Assembly: GCA_026119855.1 (NCBI GenBank)
Contig: JAOWBW010000016.1
Coordinates: 310,001 to 374,000 of the forward strand
Length of the DNA: 64,000 bases
Direction of reading: 5' to 3'
Source: Campanula takesimana
Taxonomy: Eukaryota; Streptophyta; Magnoliopsida; Asterales; Campanulaceae
The notes beneath the pieces were generated by a model. That model ran no database searches, had not been told where the DNA came from, and saw only the letters and a list, made by a program, of their open reading frames with translations. The first letter of the stretch is position 1. Every line of letters starts with the position of its first letter. Shown piece by piece: positions 33,773 to 44,320 of the stretch. A program made the position numbers and the translations under genes.

Positions 33773-34221
33773 TGTTGGAGTAGAGATCCTCAAAGGAACA
33801 AAAGGGGAGATATACCAGGCGGAGGAGCGAGCGGGGGCTCTCGGGCATAGCAGGACGGGCGTTTATTTGGACAGAAGGTTGGGACTTCGGAAATCCACAT
33901 CGAGCGGGGCGCCTGGGGTAGGCCAGGCGGGCGCCTGGTCCCTGACGGAGGGATTTCGGGACTCCTTCTTTGTTTAGGTTTAGATCTTATTCCAGGGCTT
34001 ATATTTAAACAATGTTCCGCCCCCAAACTCATTGTAACTCAGATTTAACATATTATAGTGCAAGATCCTGGCTTGGTAGTGCCCCCAGACGTAGTCAAAC
34101 ATATTGACGAACTGGGTAAACAATTTCTGTGTCTTTTCTTGCTTTGATTTCTTGTGCTTTGTTTGTGTGCTTTTATTGTTCTTGTGATTTGCTTGGGTAG
34201 TGGAGGGCCATATCCACAACA
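33773..34221 (+). mobile_element. Solo LTR, probably Copia
   Basis: The 449-bp unit starts TGTTGGAG and ends CCACAACA, flanked by a perfect 5-bp TSD ATTTT (33768-33772 and 34222-34226). The 3' part (34076-34160), with GCCCCCAGACGTAG and a T/G-rich tail, looks like the R-U5 end of Tork-type Copia LTRs. A GC-rich module fills 33830-33960. There is no internal region, so it most likely arose by LTR-LTR recombination. The clade assignment is inference. Confidence 0.8.
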
Positions 34222-34226
34222 ATTTT

Positions 34227-34520
34227 CAAGATGGAGGACAGACGACGCAGGTGATAGAGAACGATCGGAGAGAAATTGGAAAAGGGAAAGAAATAGCGTG
34301 ATGTCTAGAAGAGTAAGATTGGATATTTTTGTATTCAGACTCAAATAAGTGAAGTTTTTGGATCTGATTATTCAGAGGCAAATAAGAGGCAACTAGATCT
34401 GAAAAGAAAAAAAAAAAACGCCCTTAATCTTCTTACCTCTGACTCGGTCAGACATAAAGCTCTGATTCAGAGCTGATTCTAAAAATCAAATGAGGCCTTA
34501 GATTTAGGATTTTATTGTTA
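34227..34520. other. Unassigned spacer
   Basis: Contains CTGA-rich words and the segment TCAAATGAGGCCTTAG near 34486. No gene. The last nine bases form the left target duplication of the next element. Confidence 0.45.
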
Positions 34521-35605
34521 GGGCAAATGACAAATAAGGGTCCCAAGTTTGGGGGTCGTTCGTAGAAAGGGGTTCCGATGTTTTAAAACTCGTAGATCAG
34601 GGTTTAATGTTGACATAAACTAGCAAATCAACATGTGTCATGCACATGTGGACCAAACTGAAATTATTTTTACTTTTAAATGGGTAAAATGAATACTATT
34701 GTAAAGAATAAGAGACTAAAAGTAAAAAAAATCAAAAAAATGTATAAATCACGAAAATAATTTTTTTTTTTAAATAATATTTCACTAAATTATTATTTTT
34801 GAAAAAAATATTAATTTTAAAATTTTTATTTTCTTTTGGAAAAATATTTCACTAAATTCGTTTTACTTGGAAAAGAAAATTTCACTAAACTTTTTTTGTT
34901 TAGGAAAATATTTCACTAAATTAATATATCCTAAAATAAAAATTTAACATATTTCACTAAATTAGCAATTATATTTTTTTTTAAATATTTCACCAATTTT
35001 TTTTATTTTCCTAAATTACTGTTTTTCTCTTTCAAAAATTATATCTCCCCTCTCTTATATGTAAACCGAAATCACCCACTCTCTCACGTATCATAAGCAT
35101 AAAAATGAGATTTTTAATTCAAAAATATTAATATAGGAAAAAATTAAAAGAAAACAAATTTAGTAAAATAATTCAAATATTTTTTCAAAATATTTTTACT
35201 AATTTAGTGAAATATGTTAAATTAATTTTCTTTTATAAGAAAAAAATAGTAAATATTTTTTCCAAAAGAAAAATTAAAAAAAAATGAAATTAATCTTTTT
35301 TTTCAAAAATAATAATATAGTGAAATATTTATTTTAAAAAAATATTTTCGTGAGTTATACTTTTTATGGAAATTTTCTACTTTTAGTCTCTTATACTTTA
35401 AAATATTCATTTTACCCCTTTAAAAGTAAAAATTAATCTCAGTTTAGTGCATATGTTGATTTAACTGAAAAATCTATCATTTCCGTCAAAAAGCCCTTAA
35501 TTGCTAGTTTTTATCAACATTAGACCCTGATCTGCGAGTTTTAAAACATCGGAACCCTTTCTACGAACAACCCCCAAACTTGAGACCCTTATTTGTCATT
35601 TGCCC
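34521..35605. mobile_element. Mutator-like non-autonomous element with long inverted repeats
   Basis: The 1085-bp element begins GGGCAAATGACAAATAAGGG and ends with its complement. The first 110 bases match the last 110 inverted with few changes, and weaker inverted similarity (TTTCACTAAATT and GTGAAATATT words) continues toward the centre, so most of the element can fold on itself. The flanks TTATTGTTA (34512-34520) and TTATTTTTA (35606-35614) are a 9-bp target duplication with one mismatch, as for Mutator-like elements. No transposase frame. Confidence 0.82.
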
Positions 35606-35614
35606 TTATTTTTA

Positions 35615-36034
35615 TATTTTGGTTAATAGTAGTAGTATTTTTAGCCCTTTTACTTTATGGAAATGATTTTTAATATAAATTTAATCCTTATACTTACAAT
35701 TAACCTCCTTATGCTTCTACCTAAGTAATTTCCACATTGTATGATGCCAAATAAGCATAAAATGTCACACTAGCATGCCACATCAGCGGGTTTAATGGTC
35801 AATTGGACGGTAAATAGACGGAAGGATCATATAATCAATGAAAATGTGAGTTCATTGACTCTTAAGTAAAAAAAATGGTTTAGTGACAAAAAGGTAAATT
35901 GACAACTAATTTAAGGATGAAAAAGGTATTTTTCTCAGATTTTCACCATCAAGTTTCAACTTCTTTTTCTCTCACAGTCATGCAAACAACCTCTCCATTT
36001 CTTGCTCACCTCTTCGATGCAAGTTAAATGAATA
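35615..36034. other. Unassigned AT-rich spacer
   Basis: Contains phrases such as GCCCTTTTACTTTATGG and TGCCACATCAGC that are common in decayed plant MITEs. I could not define ends. No gene. Confidence 0.4.
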
Positions 36035-36061
36035 CTAGAGTTCCACCCGTGCGTTGCACGG
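36035..36061 (-). mobile_element. Helitron 3' terminus (minus strand)
   Basis: On the minus strand a 6-bp stem hairpin CCGTGC-AAC-GCACGG (36047-36061) is followed by 8 bases, then CTAG and a T. Hairpin, short spacer, CTRR and a following T is the Helitron 3' end structure, and the ACCCGTGCG-type stem is like that of plant Helitrons. The element body would lie at higher coordinates. Confidence 0.72.
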
Positions 36062-36776
36062 TCGTATTTTATTAGAAATTCATTATAAATAAAACTCAAA
36101 ATATTTATGTAAGTTTAGAATATATTTAAATTTTTTTAAAAAAATGTTAAAAATTAAAAAGATTGATTGAGAACATTTTAACTGTAAGTATTAAAATTTA
36201 CGTCAACGTATATTAAAAGAGACTTTTAGATTTTTAAACTTTGAAAAACTTAAATACAATTTTAAAAGTGTGTAGCACATAATTCAATTTAAGTCTATTA
36301 TTTAAAAATCACCCTTCCAATTAGTACCACAAATACTTATCTTAAAAAAAAAACATTTACTTTCAAAAATTTGTATCTATAAATAAACCTTCATATTTTA
36401 ATACCTTTACAATAATTATTCTAAATTCGAAAAATAAAACTTTTGCAACATGTGAATTTAAACTATGTGAAAAAAAGGAAAAAAACTTCGTTTCTTGGAA
36501 TGCTCTCTTACAAAATTCCCATTATCTTAAAACCTTCTATCCTTGTCTTTGTTCCCTCACCACAACCCTTCTCCTTACGCCGTCATCTTCATCCGCCATC
36601 TTTGCCGGCAATCTCTACCTCATCACTCGTCTCTCCCACCATCGTCTCCTCCCTCCGCCAACATTCTCCGCCGCTCTCTATCCTTTCCCGATCACCATCG
36701 CCTACAATAATTTCCCTCCCCCGCCACCATGTTTATCGCCTATATATAGCTAGGAATCTTCAGATTTTATGGCTTC
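36062..36776 (-). other. Helitron-derived DNA left of the Tekay insertion, with gene-like CT-rich part
   Basis: AT-rich to 36520, then a CT-rich segment (36540-36750) with repeated TCATC/CCGCC words that resembles a plant 5' exon or UTR and could be a captured gene piece. It continues at 46410 after the Tekay element. No protein family recognised. Confidence 0.4.
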
Positions 36777-38853
36777 TGTAACAACCGGCTCTTTTATTAT
36801 TTATTAAGGTGTTGGACTACTATTAATTAAATTATGGATTGGGTTTAAAGTTGGCCCAAACTAATTAAAACCCAATAAGGTTAGTTAACCTTTTTATAAT
36901 AGGAATGGGAAACCCTATGCTATATATTAATTTAAAACCCTCCCCTCTTTACTAATCACAAAAGAAAAGAAAAAAAAAGAAAGAGAACGGGAGAGTGAGA
37001 CGGCGGCGAGAGACAGAGAACGGGAGAGAGAACAGAGGCGCGAGAGGAGAAGAAGGAAGAGGGGGAGTCGAGTTCGTTCATCCAAGGTACTTCCAATAAG
37101 CTTAACCTCTTCTCTTCAACCTTAGTAAATCAAATCTTTGGGAAACCCTAAATTCTATTAATCATCTAGGGTTGAGAAATTGGGTTTATAAATCATATAT
37201 TGTGCAATATATATACATATATATATACATCTATGCGTGTATATGTGTGTGCGGTGTGTGTATGTGTTGAGTGCAGAGTGCGGATGTGTGTGTGCAGTGT
37301 GTGTGCAACGTGTGTGTGTGTGTGTGAGTTGTGCGTGTGTGTGTGTGGGTTGTGGCAGTGTGTGTGTGTACCCAGAAGGTGTGTAGTGTGTGTGTACAGA
37401 GTGTGTGTGTGTATCCAGAAAGTGTGTAGTGTGTGTGTACAGAGTGTGTGTGTATATTAGGTTTCTTTGTGTGTGCTGAAAAGGTGTAAATAGTGTGTGA
37501 ATAGTGTACTGTGAATAGTGATTATGAATAGTGCACTGTGAATAGTAATCTGCGAATAGTGTTTTGGGGGAGAATAATGTAACCCTAGAACGTGTAATTG
37601 AGAATGGAATTAATGTAACCCTAGGGATATTTTTAGTAATCCGAAAGGGGTATTTTGGGAATACCAATAATGGGTAGAACGAACCCTAACAAAGAGTTTA
37701 AGAAGATGAACTCGTGAAGCTAAGAAAGTAAAATAAAGTATAATGGGGACGGGGATTAAAGTGATTCATGTTCCTAAGAAATCCTCATTTGCATGTTTGT
37801 AGATTGTGCACGTGATTTTGCTAAGTGAAGAACGCAAGTCAAGGTAAGGGATTACGATCCTTAGTTCTTGATGTCTCGATCCTTTAATGTAGGATTCCTA
37901 TATATTCTTTCATGAGTAGTTACCTAGTGGCGGTAACATTTGAATTCTTAAAAGTTGTGAACGCCTTTTGAATGTTCCTACCCCTTGACATGTTTTAAAT
38001 CAATGGGTACCAAACATATCCTTGAAATTGTATGGTGTTCTCGTACCTTGAACACTAAGTTGAAACCTTGCTATATCTTAATGTGGTATAGACATTCGCT
38101 TACTTTGCTATATCTTAATGTGGTATAGACATTCGCTTACTTCGCTATATCTCAATGTGGTATAGACGGACTAAGTAGGTTAATCTAGTTTGAAATGAAA
38201 AAGAACTAGACTTATGTACTGCTTAAATGAAGTAGTTGATTATCATGATAAATCTTACTTAAATGCCCTGATCAGGCATTGCACCTGAAATGGTGGCGTT
38301 ATCTTGGAATTGACGGACTTGAAAGTAAATGCCACATTTCGTATTTAAAAGTTATTGTTAACTGTTTTTTTTAATCTTAACGGTTAACTCAATATTTAAT
38401 GAAAGCTCATCCTTGAAAATACTATTATTGTTTCGTTCTTCCGGTCATCTCTCCTTAGAACCCGGAGAGATCCCGTATGAACTTACTGAGCATTGTTCGC
38501 TCACCCCTTCCATAATATTTGTTCTCCAGGATATAAATAGGAGGAGGTCTCGATGGACAAAAGAGGAGTTGTTAAGGTGATAATGAGGACCTTTGACGAT
38601 GAAGATTTGAAGGAAGTCTTTTAGTAGTAGTTAGAAAGAACTATTTATAAATGTTTATTTAATGATGGTTATAATTAGCCGTAGGAGTTTTGAAAGATAA
38701 TTAATTCGCTTCCGTTATTTATTTCGAATAGTGGTTAGAGATACTAGCCGTTGATGTTTGAATTATGGTTTAAGACCGTTGTTTTCCCTCATTTGGGGAC
38801 GGATTTTATTAAAGGATATTATATTATATTACTCCGAAATTCGGGGTGTTACA
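36777..38853 (+). repeat. Tekay-1 5' LTR
   Basis: 2077 bp. It contains a GT-rich tract (37225-37455) made of GTGTGTGTA and CCAGAA(G/A)GTGTGTAGT words, then GTGAATAGTG repeats (37475-37560), and a 37-bp tandem repeat of about 2.7 copies (38068-38167). Open frames over the GT tract are artefacts on both strands. Confidence 0.93.
38068..38167 (+). repeat. 37-bp tandem repeat in Tekay-1 LTR
   Basis: Copies start at 38068, 38105 and 38142 (partial) with T(T/C)GCTATATCT(T/C)AATG. The same array is in the other LTR near 45616-45715. Confidence 0.9.
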
Positions 38854-38855
38854 GT

Positions 38856-38867
38856 TGGTATCAGAGC
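38856..38867 (+). other. Tekay-1 primer binding site
   Basis: TGGTATCAGAGC lies two bases after the LTR end, the initiator Met tRNA type. Confidence 0.9.
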
Positions 38868-39232
38868 CTGGTTTAGGTTTACATGGGAGACTATAGAAAG
38901 AAGTTAAGACTATGAGGAGAAATAGTACTTAACGTAGATTGGGCTTTAGAACTCTGATAAGGAAGATAGTACTTTTGGGGAAATTACCATTTTAGGAAAC
39001 TTACCTTTTGAGGAAAACGTTCTAAATTAGGAAACTTTCTAAGTTAGGGAACTTTCCAAATAAGGAAACTTACTATTTTGGGAATGAACCTAAAGTGAGA
39101 TTTGTAGAGGAGTATAAGTATATACTTGGGAATAATCTTGAATGATTGTGAATGAATGTTGTCTCTTCCTTCAGAATAAACACATTATGAGGTTTATGGG
39201 ATTCGAATAGTGGTTTGTTTTCATTGTAAATC
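38868..39232 (+). other. Tekay-1 leader with repeated AGGAAACTT words
   Basis: Non-coding. Between 38980 and 39075 five or six copies of (T/G)AGG(A/G)AACTT occur with spacers of 8-12 bases. Confidence 0.6.
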
Positions 39233-39261
39233 ATGGACAGACCTAAAAAATCAAGGATGTT

Positions 39262-39839
39262 TTGGAGACATGTAGCTCTAAGAAGAAAGTTGATCCAACG
39301 TTATGTTTTGGGGATCAAAGGACTAAAGGAAGGAAAAAAAAAAAAAAAAAAAGGTTACGCAAGAAAGCGGAAGTTGAAAGACAGAGATTGGGCTTCACGT
39401 ATGATAAATTGGTGCAAGACTGGAAAGAATTGAAAAACGCCAAGCACTAAGAAGAATTGGAAGAGACAAAGACAAAGTGACACCGAGAGATACCTTGAGC
39501 AGACTAGAGGACAAGTCTATATATGGTTTGACGAAGTAGAACGTTTAAAGGCAACTATAGTCATAAAGCAAGAACCAATGGCTCCTATAGGCAACGAGGC
39601 GCCAAATGAAGAAGAATTGGTAGCTCAAGTTGAAATCGAGGAAGTAGATGTTATCATAGAGGGAATGAAGCTACCCCAATCATAATTGATGATGATGAGC
39701 CACAAGAAGTACCAACCAAAAGGTCTAGAGGAAGACTAAGGGATCCAAGAACAAAGTGAAGAAGGCTCCAAAATTGTTATGTGGGAGACCTAGAAGAAGG
39801 CCTAGAAAAGTTGGAAGGTGGGACAACGAATACTTTTAA
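39262..39839 (+). pseudogene. Basic coiled-coil/AT-hook-like ORF in the position of gag
   Basis: Three consecutive coding-like stretches in shifted frames: 39262-39450 (METCSSKKK..., lysine-rich, ending QDWKELKNAKH), 39452-39685 (KNWKRQRQSDTERYLEQ..., then acidic EEELVAQVEIEEVDV) and 39687-39839 (DDDEPQEVPTKRSRGRLRD, then a shift, then CGRPRRRPRKVGRWDNEYF and stop). The GRP core flanked by arginines resembles an AT-hook DNA-binding motif, and RSRGRLR may be a second. There is no capsid domain or zinc knuckle, so it is not a normal Gypsy gag. Poly(A) at 39340-39358 lies inside the first stretch. Function unknown; DNA or RNA binding is inference. Confidence 0.55.
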
Positions 39840-40039
39840 ATTTTCATTGCTAGTAGAAGTAACTAGTAGTAGTTTGAAAAACTCATTTGAGTATCTTTTC
39901 TTTACTTTGAAATCGTTTTAATTGTGAACATATTCCATTTATTAATAAAAGTGATTTTCTCTTATATGATTCCTAAAAGTTTTGTGATTTCATTTATGTT
40001 CTGTAGTGTTAAAAGTGTGCGTTAACTAAGAACAAGAAA
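39840..40039 (+). other. AT-rich segment after the basic ORF
   Basis: TTTTCATTGCTAG... with AATAAAAGTG at 39945; it looks like a transcript 3' end of the preceding ORF. No gene. Confidence 0.4.
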
Positions 40040-40910
40040 GTATAGTCTGTTGAAACGACTAATGAATGAAAGTATGGTCTAGTGAAATGGCCAAATGAAA
40101 GTGATAAGGGTCTATTGAAATGACCTATGAAAGTAAATGTGGTCTAATGACACGACTAACGAAAAGTGAAAACGGTCTAGTGAAATGACTGTGATATGTG
40201 ATTAAGTCAAGTGAAACGACTTACCAAGGAAGTAATGGTCTATTGAAATGACTGAAGTGAATTGTTATGGTTTAATGAAACCCCAAAGAGTCCAGTAAAG
40301 TCGACTAATGAAACTAAGTGATGGTCTACTGAATGACCTATGGGAAATGTTAAGGTCTAAAGAGGCGACCAAGGAGTATAGTAAGTTGACTAATGAAAGT
40401 AGTATTGGTTCATTGAAATGACCAAAGGTCTAGTATGTGACTTTATTTGAATGATTAGTCTATTGAGATGACTTATATATGTAAATAATGAGTATTGTTA
40501 GCAGGTGAGCTAACCTAGAGCAAGAAAGTATGGTTCGAGTGAAAAGACCATGAATATTAATTGGTTTAGTGGGACAGCCAAGTGTGAACCATAGTGGTCA
40601 AGTGAAGCGACCAACGAAAGTGAAAATGGTCTATTGGAATGACCGGTGAAAATAGTAAGGGTCTAGTGGATCGACCTTCGATTAGTAATTAAGTCTAGGG
40701 AAAAGACAACTAAAGTAAGAATGGCCAAATAAACCGATCAAGGAAGAGATAATGGTCTATGGAGGTGACCAAGAGATAGAAGTGGTCTAATGAATCGACC
40801 AATAAGACTAGTGAAATTGACTAATGGAAAGGAAGTCAGTCTATTGAAACGACCAGTGGTCTAGTACACGACCTATGATCCGAATGATAATCTGTAGGGA
40901 TGATCTACAC
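40040..40910 (+). repeat. Degenerate minisatellite of about 33 bp units
   Basis: About 25 imperfect copies of a unit like GGTCTA(G/T)TGAAA(C/T)GAC(C/T) followed by ATGAAAGT-type spacer. The units are clearly related but diverged. The array fills the place where capsid, knuckle and the start of protease would normally be. No open frame spans it. Confidence 0.8.
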
Positions 40911-41095
40911 GTATAACATGAAAGATGATAAGCATTGATGGTATGAGAGTGCGTGAAAAAAAAAATGTCTCATGTTCATGATAGCACAGAAAGTATCATA
41001 TTATTCGGCGAGTATCCGTAATGCCAAATGGCTGAGTTCTTGATGTTAACTCAAGGAAATAACTATGTCTAAAGGGAGTTCTGGAGGATGGAACC

Positions 41096-41519
41096 AAGAC
41101 AAAATAAATAAATTTGGAAGTCGATTTGATCGAATTGGAGGTTGGTGAATTCGATGTAATCTTAGGAATGGACTGGTTAGCTGCATACCATGCCATGTGG
41201 ACTGTTTTAAGAAGGAAGTTTACTTCAGATTATCGTCTGGAAAAGAGTTTAGGTTCCAAGGCACGGAGCCTAGGACTATATTAGACTTTATTTCGGTGAT
41301 GAAAGCTTGCAAATTGTCAAGAAAGGGTTGTGATGGATTTTTGGCCTACATTAGCGAGAATGACCAAAAAGGAAGTTAGTATTGAATCTTTGTCTGTAGT
41401 TAGAAATTTTGAGGATGTATTTCAGAAGATTTGCCTGGTATACCACCGGAGAGAGAGGTGGAGTTCTTCTATGGATTTAGGACCAGAAAACCGCACCAAT
41501 ATCAAAGGCGCCGTGCAGG
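41096..41519 (+). pseudogene. pol: Tekay-1 protease remnant and RT linker
   Basis: Only the C-terminal part of the aspartic protease is readable (VGEFDVILGMDWLAAYHA near 41143-41192), followed by the linker KEVYFRLSSGKEFRFQG and ACKLSRKGCDGFLAYI in another frame. The DSG active site is missing, so no protease can be made. The last part, near 41450 (PPEREVEF-like), leads into RT. Confidence 0.8.
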
Positions 41520-42282
41520 ATGGCTCCGACAGAATTGAAAGAATTAAAGGAACAACAACAAGAATTGTTGAACAAAGGTTTGATAAGTCCGAGTGTATCA
41601 CCATGGGGTGCACCGGTGTTGTTCGTGAATAAGAAGGATGGGTCAATGAGATTGTGTATCGATTATAGAGAACTGAATCATGTGACAGTGAGCAATCAGT
41701 ACCCGTTACCAAGGATAGAAGAATTGTTTGACCAACTTCGAGGAGAATGCTACTTTCGAAAATAGATTTGAGGTCTGGTTATCATCAGTTAAGTGTGAGA
41801 AATGAAAATATTGCAAAAACGGCCTTTAGGACAAGGTATGGTCACTATGAGTTTTGGTAATGCCATTCGAATTGACTAATGCGCCTGCTGCATTTATGGA
41901 ACTGATGAATAGGATATTTCAAGAACTTCTGGACAAATGTGTCATAGTATTCATTGATGATATTCTTGTCTACTCAAGGACTAAGGAGGAGCACGAGGAG
42001 CATTTGAGGTTAGTGTTACAAATCTTAAGGGAACAACAATTGTATGCTAAGTTCAAGAAGTGCGAATTCTGGTTGGAAAAAGTAGCGTTCTTAGGCCATG
42101 TTATATCTAAGGAGGGGGTAGAAGTGGACCCGACAAAGATAGAGGCTATCGTGAACTGGGAGAGGCCTACTACTGTTAGTGAAATAAGGAGCTTTTTGGG
42201 TTTGGCTGGTTACTATAGGAGATTCGTTGAAGGTTTCTCTAAATTATCTGTGCCATTGACAAGACTGACTCAAAAGGAGTAA
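41520..42282 (+). pseudogene. pol: Tekay-1 reverse transcriptase, frameshifted
   Basis: MAPTELKELKEQQQELL, then SPSVSPWGAPVLFVNKKDGSMRLCIDYRELN and YPLPRIEELFDQL are typical Gypsy RT blocks. The frame breaks at 41765 inside a KIDLRSGYHQL block and again near 41850. From 41854 the frame carries the catalytic FIDDILVYS (both aspartates present), KCEFWLEKVAFLGHVISKEG and RSFLGLAGYYRRFVEGFS. It ends at a TAA (42280-42282) just before RNase H. The RT active site itself is intact, but the chain is not continuous. Confidence 0.9.
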
Positions 42283-42760
42283 AATACGTTTGGTCAGAGG
42301 AGTGTGAGAAGAGTTTTCAAGAGTTGAAGCGACGATTGGTGTCTGCACCCGTTCTTACATTACCCTCTGGATCAGACGGGTTTGTAATTTATAGCGGTGC
42401 GTCGATTAAGGGATTAGGCTGCGTGTTAATGCAGAGTGACAAGGTTATAGCATATGCATCGAGACAATTGAAGGTCCATGAAAAGAACTACCCGACTCAT
42501 GATTTAGAATTAGCCGCGGTAGTATTTGCATTGAAGATTTGGAGACATTACTTATATGGGACGACATGCCAAATTTATACGGATCATAAGAGTCTTAAGT
42601 ACATCTTTACTCAGAAAGAGCTTAACATGAGGCAAAGGTGATGGCTCGAATTATTAAAAGACTATGATTGTGAAATCTTATATCATCCTGGAAAGCCAAT
42701 AAGGTGGCGGATGCGCTAAGTAGGAAGAATCATGGAACCCTAGCGACGTTAAAGCCTAAG
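42283..42760 (+). pseudogene. pol: Tekay-1 RNase H, active-site Asp lost
   Basis: KRRLVSAPVLTLPSGSDGFVIYSGASIKGLGCVL: the usual YSDAS is YSGAS (GGT for GAT), so the first catalytic acid is gone. KNYPTHDLELAAVVFAL keeps the Glu, and TDHKSLKYIFTQKELNMRQR is present. A TGA at 42639-42641 follows, in place of the Arg usually found before WLELL, most simply a CGA to TGA change. The tail continues to ADALSRK in a shifted frame near 42715. Confidence 0.87.
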
Positions 42761-44277
42761 GAGGTAAGTACGTGGAGTCGTATTGAGATGGTAGGCTTGA
42801 AGGTAAGAGTTCAAGGCTATATGGCACATTGAGTGTACAGCCTACGCTGTTGGATAGAATCAAAATAGCGCAAGTAACTGATGAAGAAGTGAGCAAAGTA
42901 CGTGCAAACTTAGTGGAAGGGAAATGGAAGGACTTTCGTATGGGAGAAGACGGGATTGTGAGGTACCAATCAAGGATTTGGGTGCCAAGCAACGAAGACA
43001 TCAAAAGAGATATTTTAAATGAAGCTCACTGTTCGAGGTTTTCTGTGCATCGGGAAGCACAAAAATGTATAGAGATCTGAGGGAATCTTATTGGTGGAAT
43101 CATATGAAGGGAGATGTGGCAGAATTTGTGTCAAGATGTTTAGTGTGTCAACAAGTAAAAAGTGAGCATCAAAGGCCTGCAGGATTATTACAGTCGTTAC
43201 CTATCCCTGAATGGAAGTGGGAACACATAGCTATGGATCTAGTGGTTGGATTACCGAAGACGTTGAAAAAGGTATAACGCAATTTGGGTGATAGTAGATA
43301 GGCTCACTAAATCGGCCCATTTTCTGGCAATCAAAGTGACAGATTCGCTAGAAAAGATGGCTAAGTTGTATATTGATGAGATTGTAAGGTTGCATGGGAT
43401 ACCGGTGTCAATAGTGTCCGATAGAGATGGGCGATTCACGTCAAAATTTTGGAAAAGCTTGCAACAAGCTTTGGGGACAGAGTTGACAATGAGTACAGCT
43501 TTTCACCCGCAGACCGATGGACAGTCAGAAAGAACTATCCAAACGTTGGAGGATATGCTACGAGCTACATCTTTAGATTGGCAAGGGACTTGGGATGAAC
43601 ATTTGCCATTGGTAGAGTTCGCATATAATAACAGTTTCCATGCTAGTATTGGAATGGCACCGTACGAGGCACTGTATGGGCGAAAGTGTAGATCACCGAC
43701 TTGTTGGGACGAAGTGGGTGAAAGGAAGTTGACTGGACCAGAAATTGTCCAAGTGACGGCGGACAAAGTACAACAGATAAGGAATTGGCTGTTGACCGCT
43801 CAGAGTAGACAGAAATCTTATGCCGATCGTAGAAGACGTGATTTAGAATTTCAAATCAGGGATCGAGTATTTTTGAAGATTTCGCCAACAAAAGGAATTA
43901 TGAGATTTGGTATTCGCGGGAAGTTAAGCGCGAGGTACGTGGGACCGTTCGAAATTTTGGAAAGAGTTGGGGCAGTGGCTTATAAGTTAGCCCTACCGCC
44001 GGTACTAGCGGGAGTGCATAATGTGTTCCATGTATCGATGTTAAGGAAGTACATTTCCGACCCAAGCCATGTGATCGAGTATAAGCAGCTTAGAGTTCGA
44101 GCTGATTTAAACTATGATGAAAGGCCCGTAAAGGTTGTCGACCGCAAGGATCAGATTCTAAGGAAAAGAGTGATTCCTTATGTAAAAGTGCAATGGAGCA
44201 ACCATACAGAAAGAGAAGCTACATGGGAGCTCGAGAGCGGGATGCGAGAAACGTATCCCGACTTATTTTCAGAATGA
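42761..44277 (+). pseudogene. pol: Tekay-1 integrase with chromodomain-like tail
   Basis: The N-terminal zinc region is broken: MSVQPTLLDRIKIAQ (42829) to HREAQKC shifts at 43080; YWWNHMKGDVAEFVSRCLVCQQVK holds the CX2C part. The core has D in EHIAMDLVVGLP (43229-43264), then a stop/shift at 43277, D in IVSDRDGRFTS and E in HPQTDGQSERT (frame 43288-44277). The C-terminal part (KLSARYVGPFEIL, VFHVSMLRKYISDPSHV) is followed by a VKVQWSNHTEREATWE motif, the chromodomain form of Tekay/Del elements, which in chromoviruses guides insertion toward marked chromatin. The 3' 329 codons are one uninterrupted frame ending at 44277. Confidence 0.9.
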
Positions 44278-44307
44278 CGAGTTCGGTTTGGAGGACCAAA
44301 CCCTTTT

Positions 44308-44320
44308 AAGGAGGTAAGAA
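44308..44320 (+). other. Tekay-1 polypurine tract
   Basis: AAGGAGGTAAGAA directly precedes the 3' LTR. Confidence 0.85.

Noticed and set aside
32816..34500. A DNA transposon bounded by CTGA-rich ends
   Set aside because: The words at both sides are similar, but not in a consistent inverted order, and no target duplication is visible.
37200..37667. Open frames on both strands over the GT-rich part of the Tekay-1 LTR (and copy near 44747)
   Set aside because: They are translations of GTGTGT/ACACAC repeats, present in both LTRs, with no domain.
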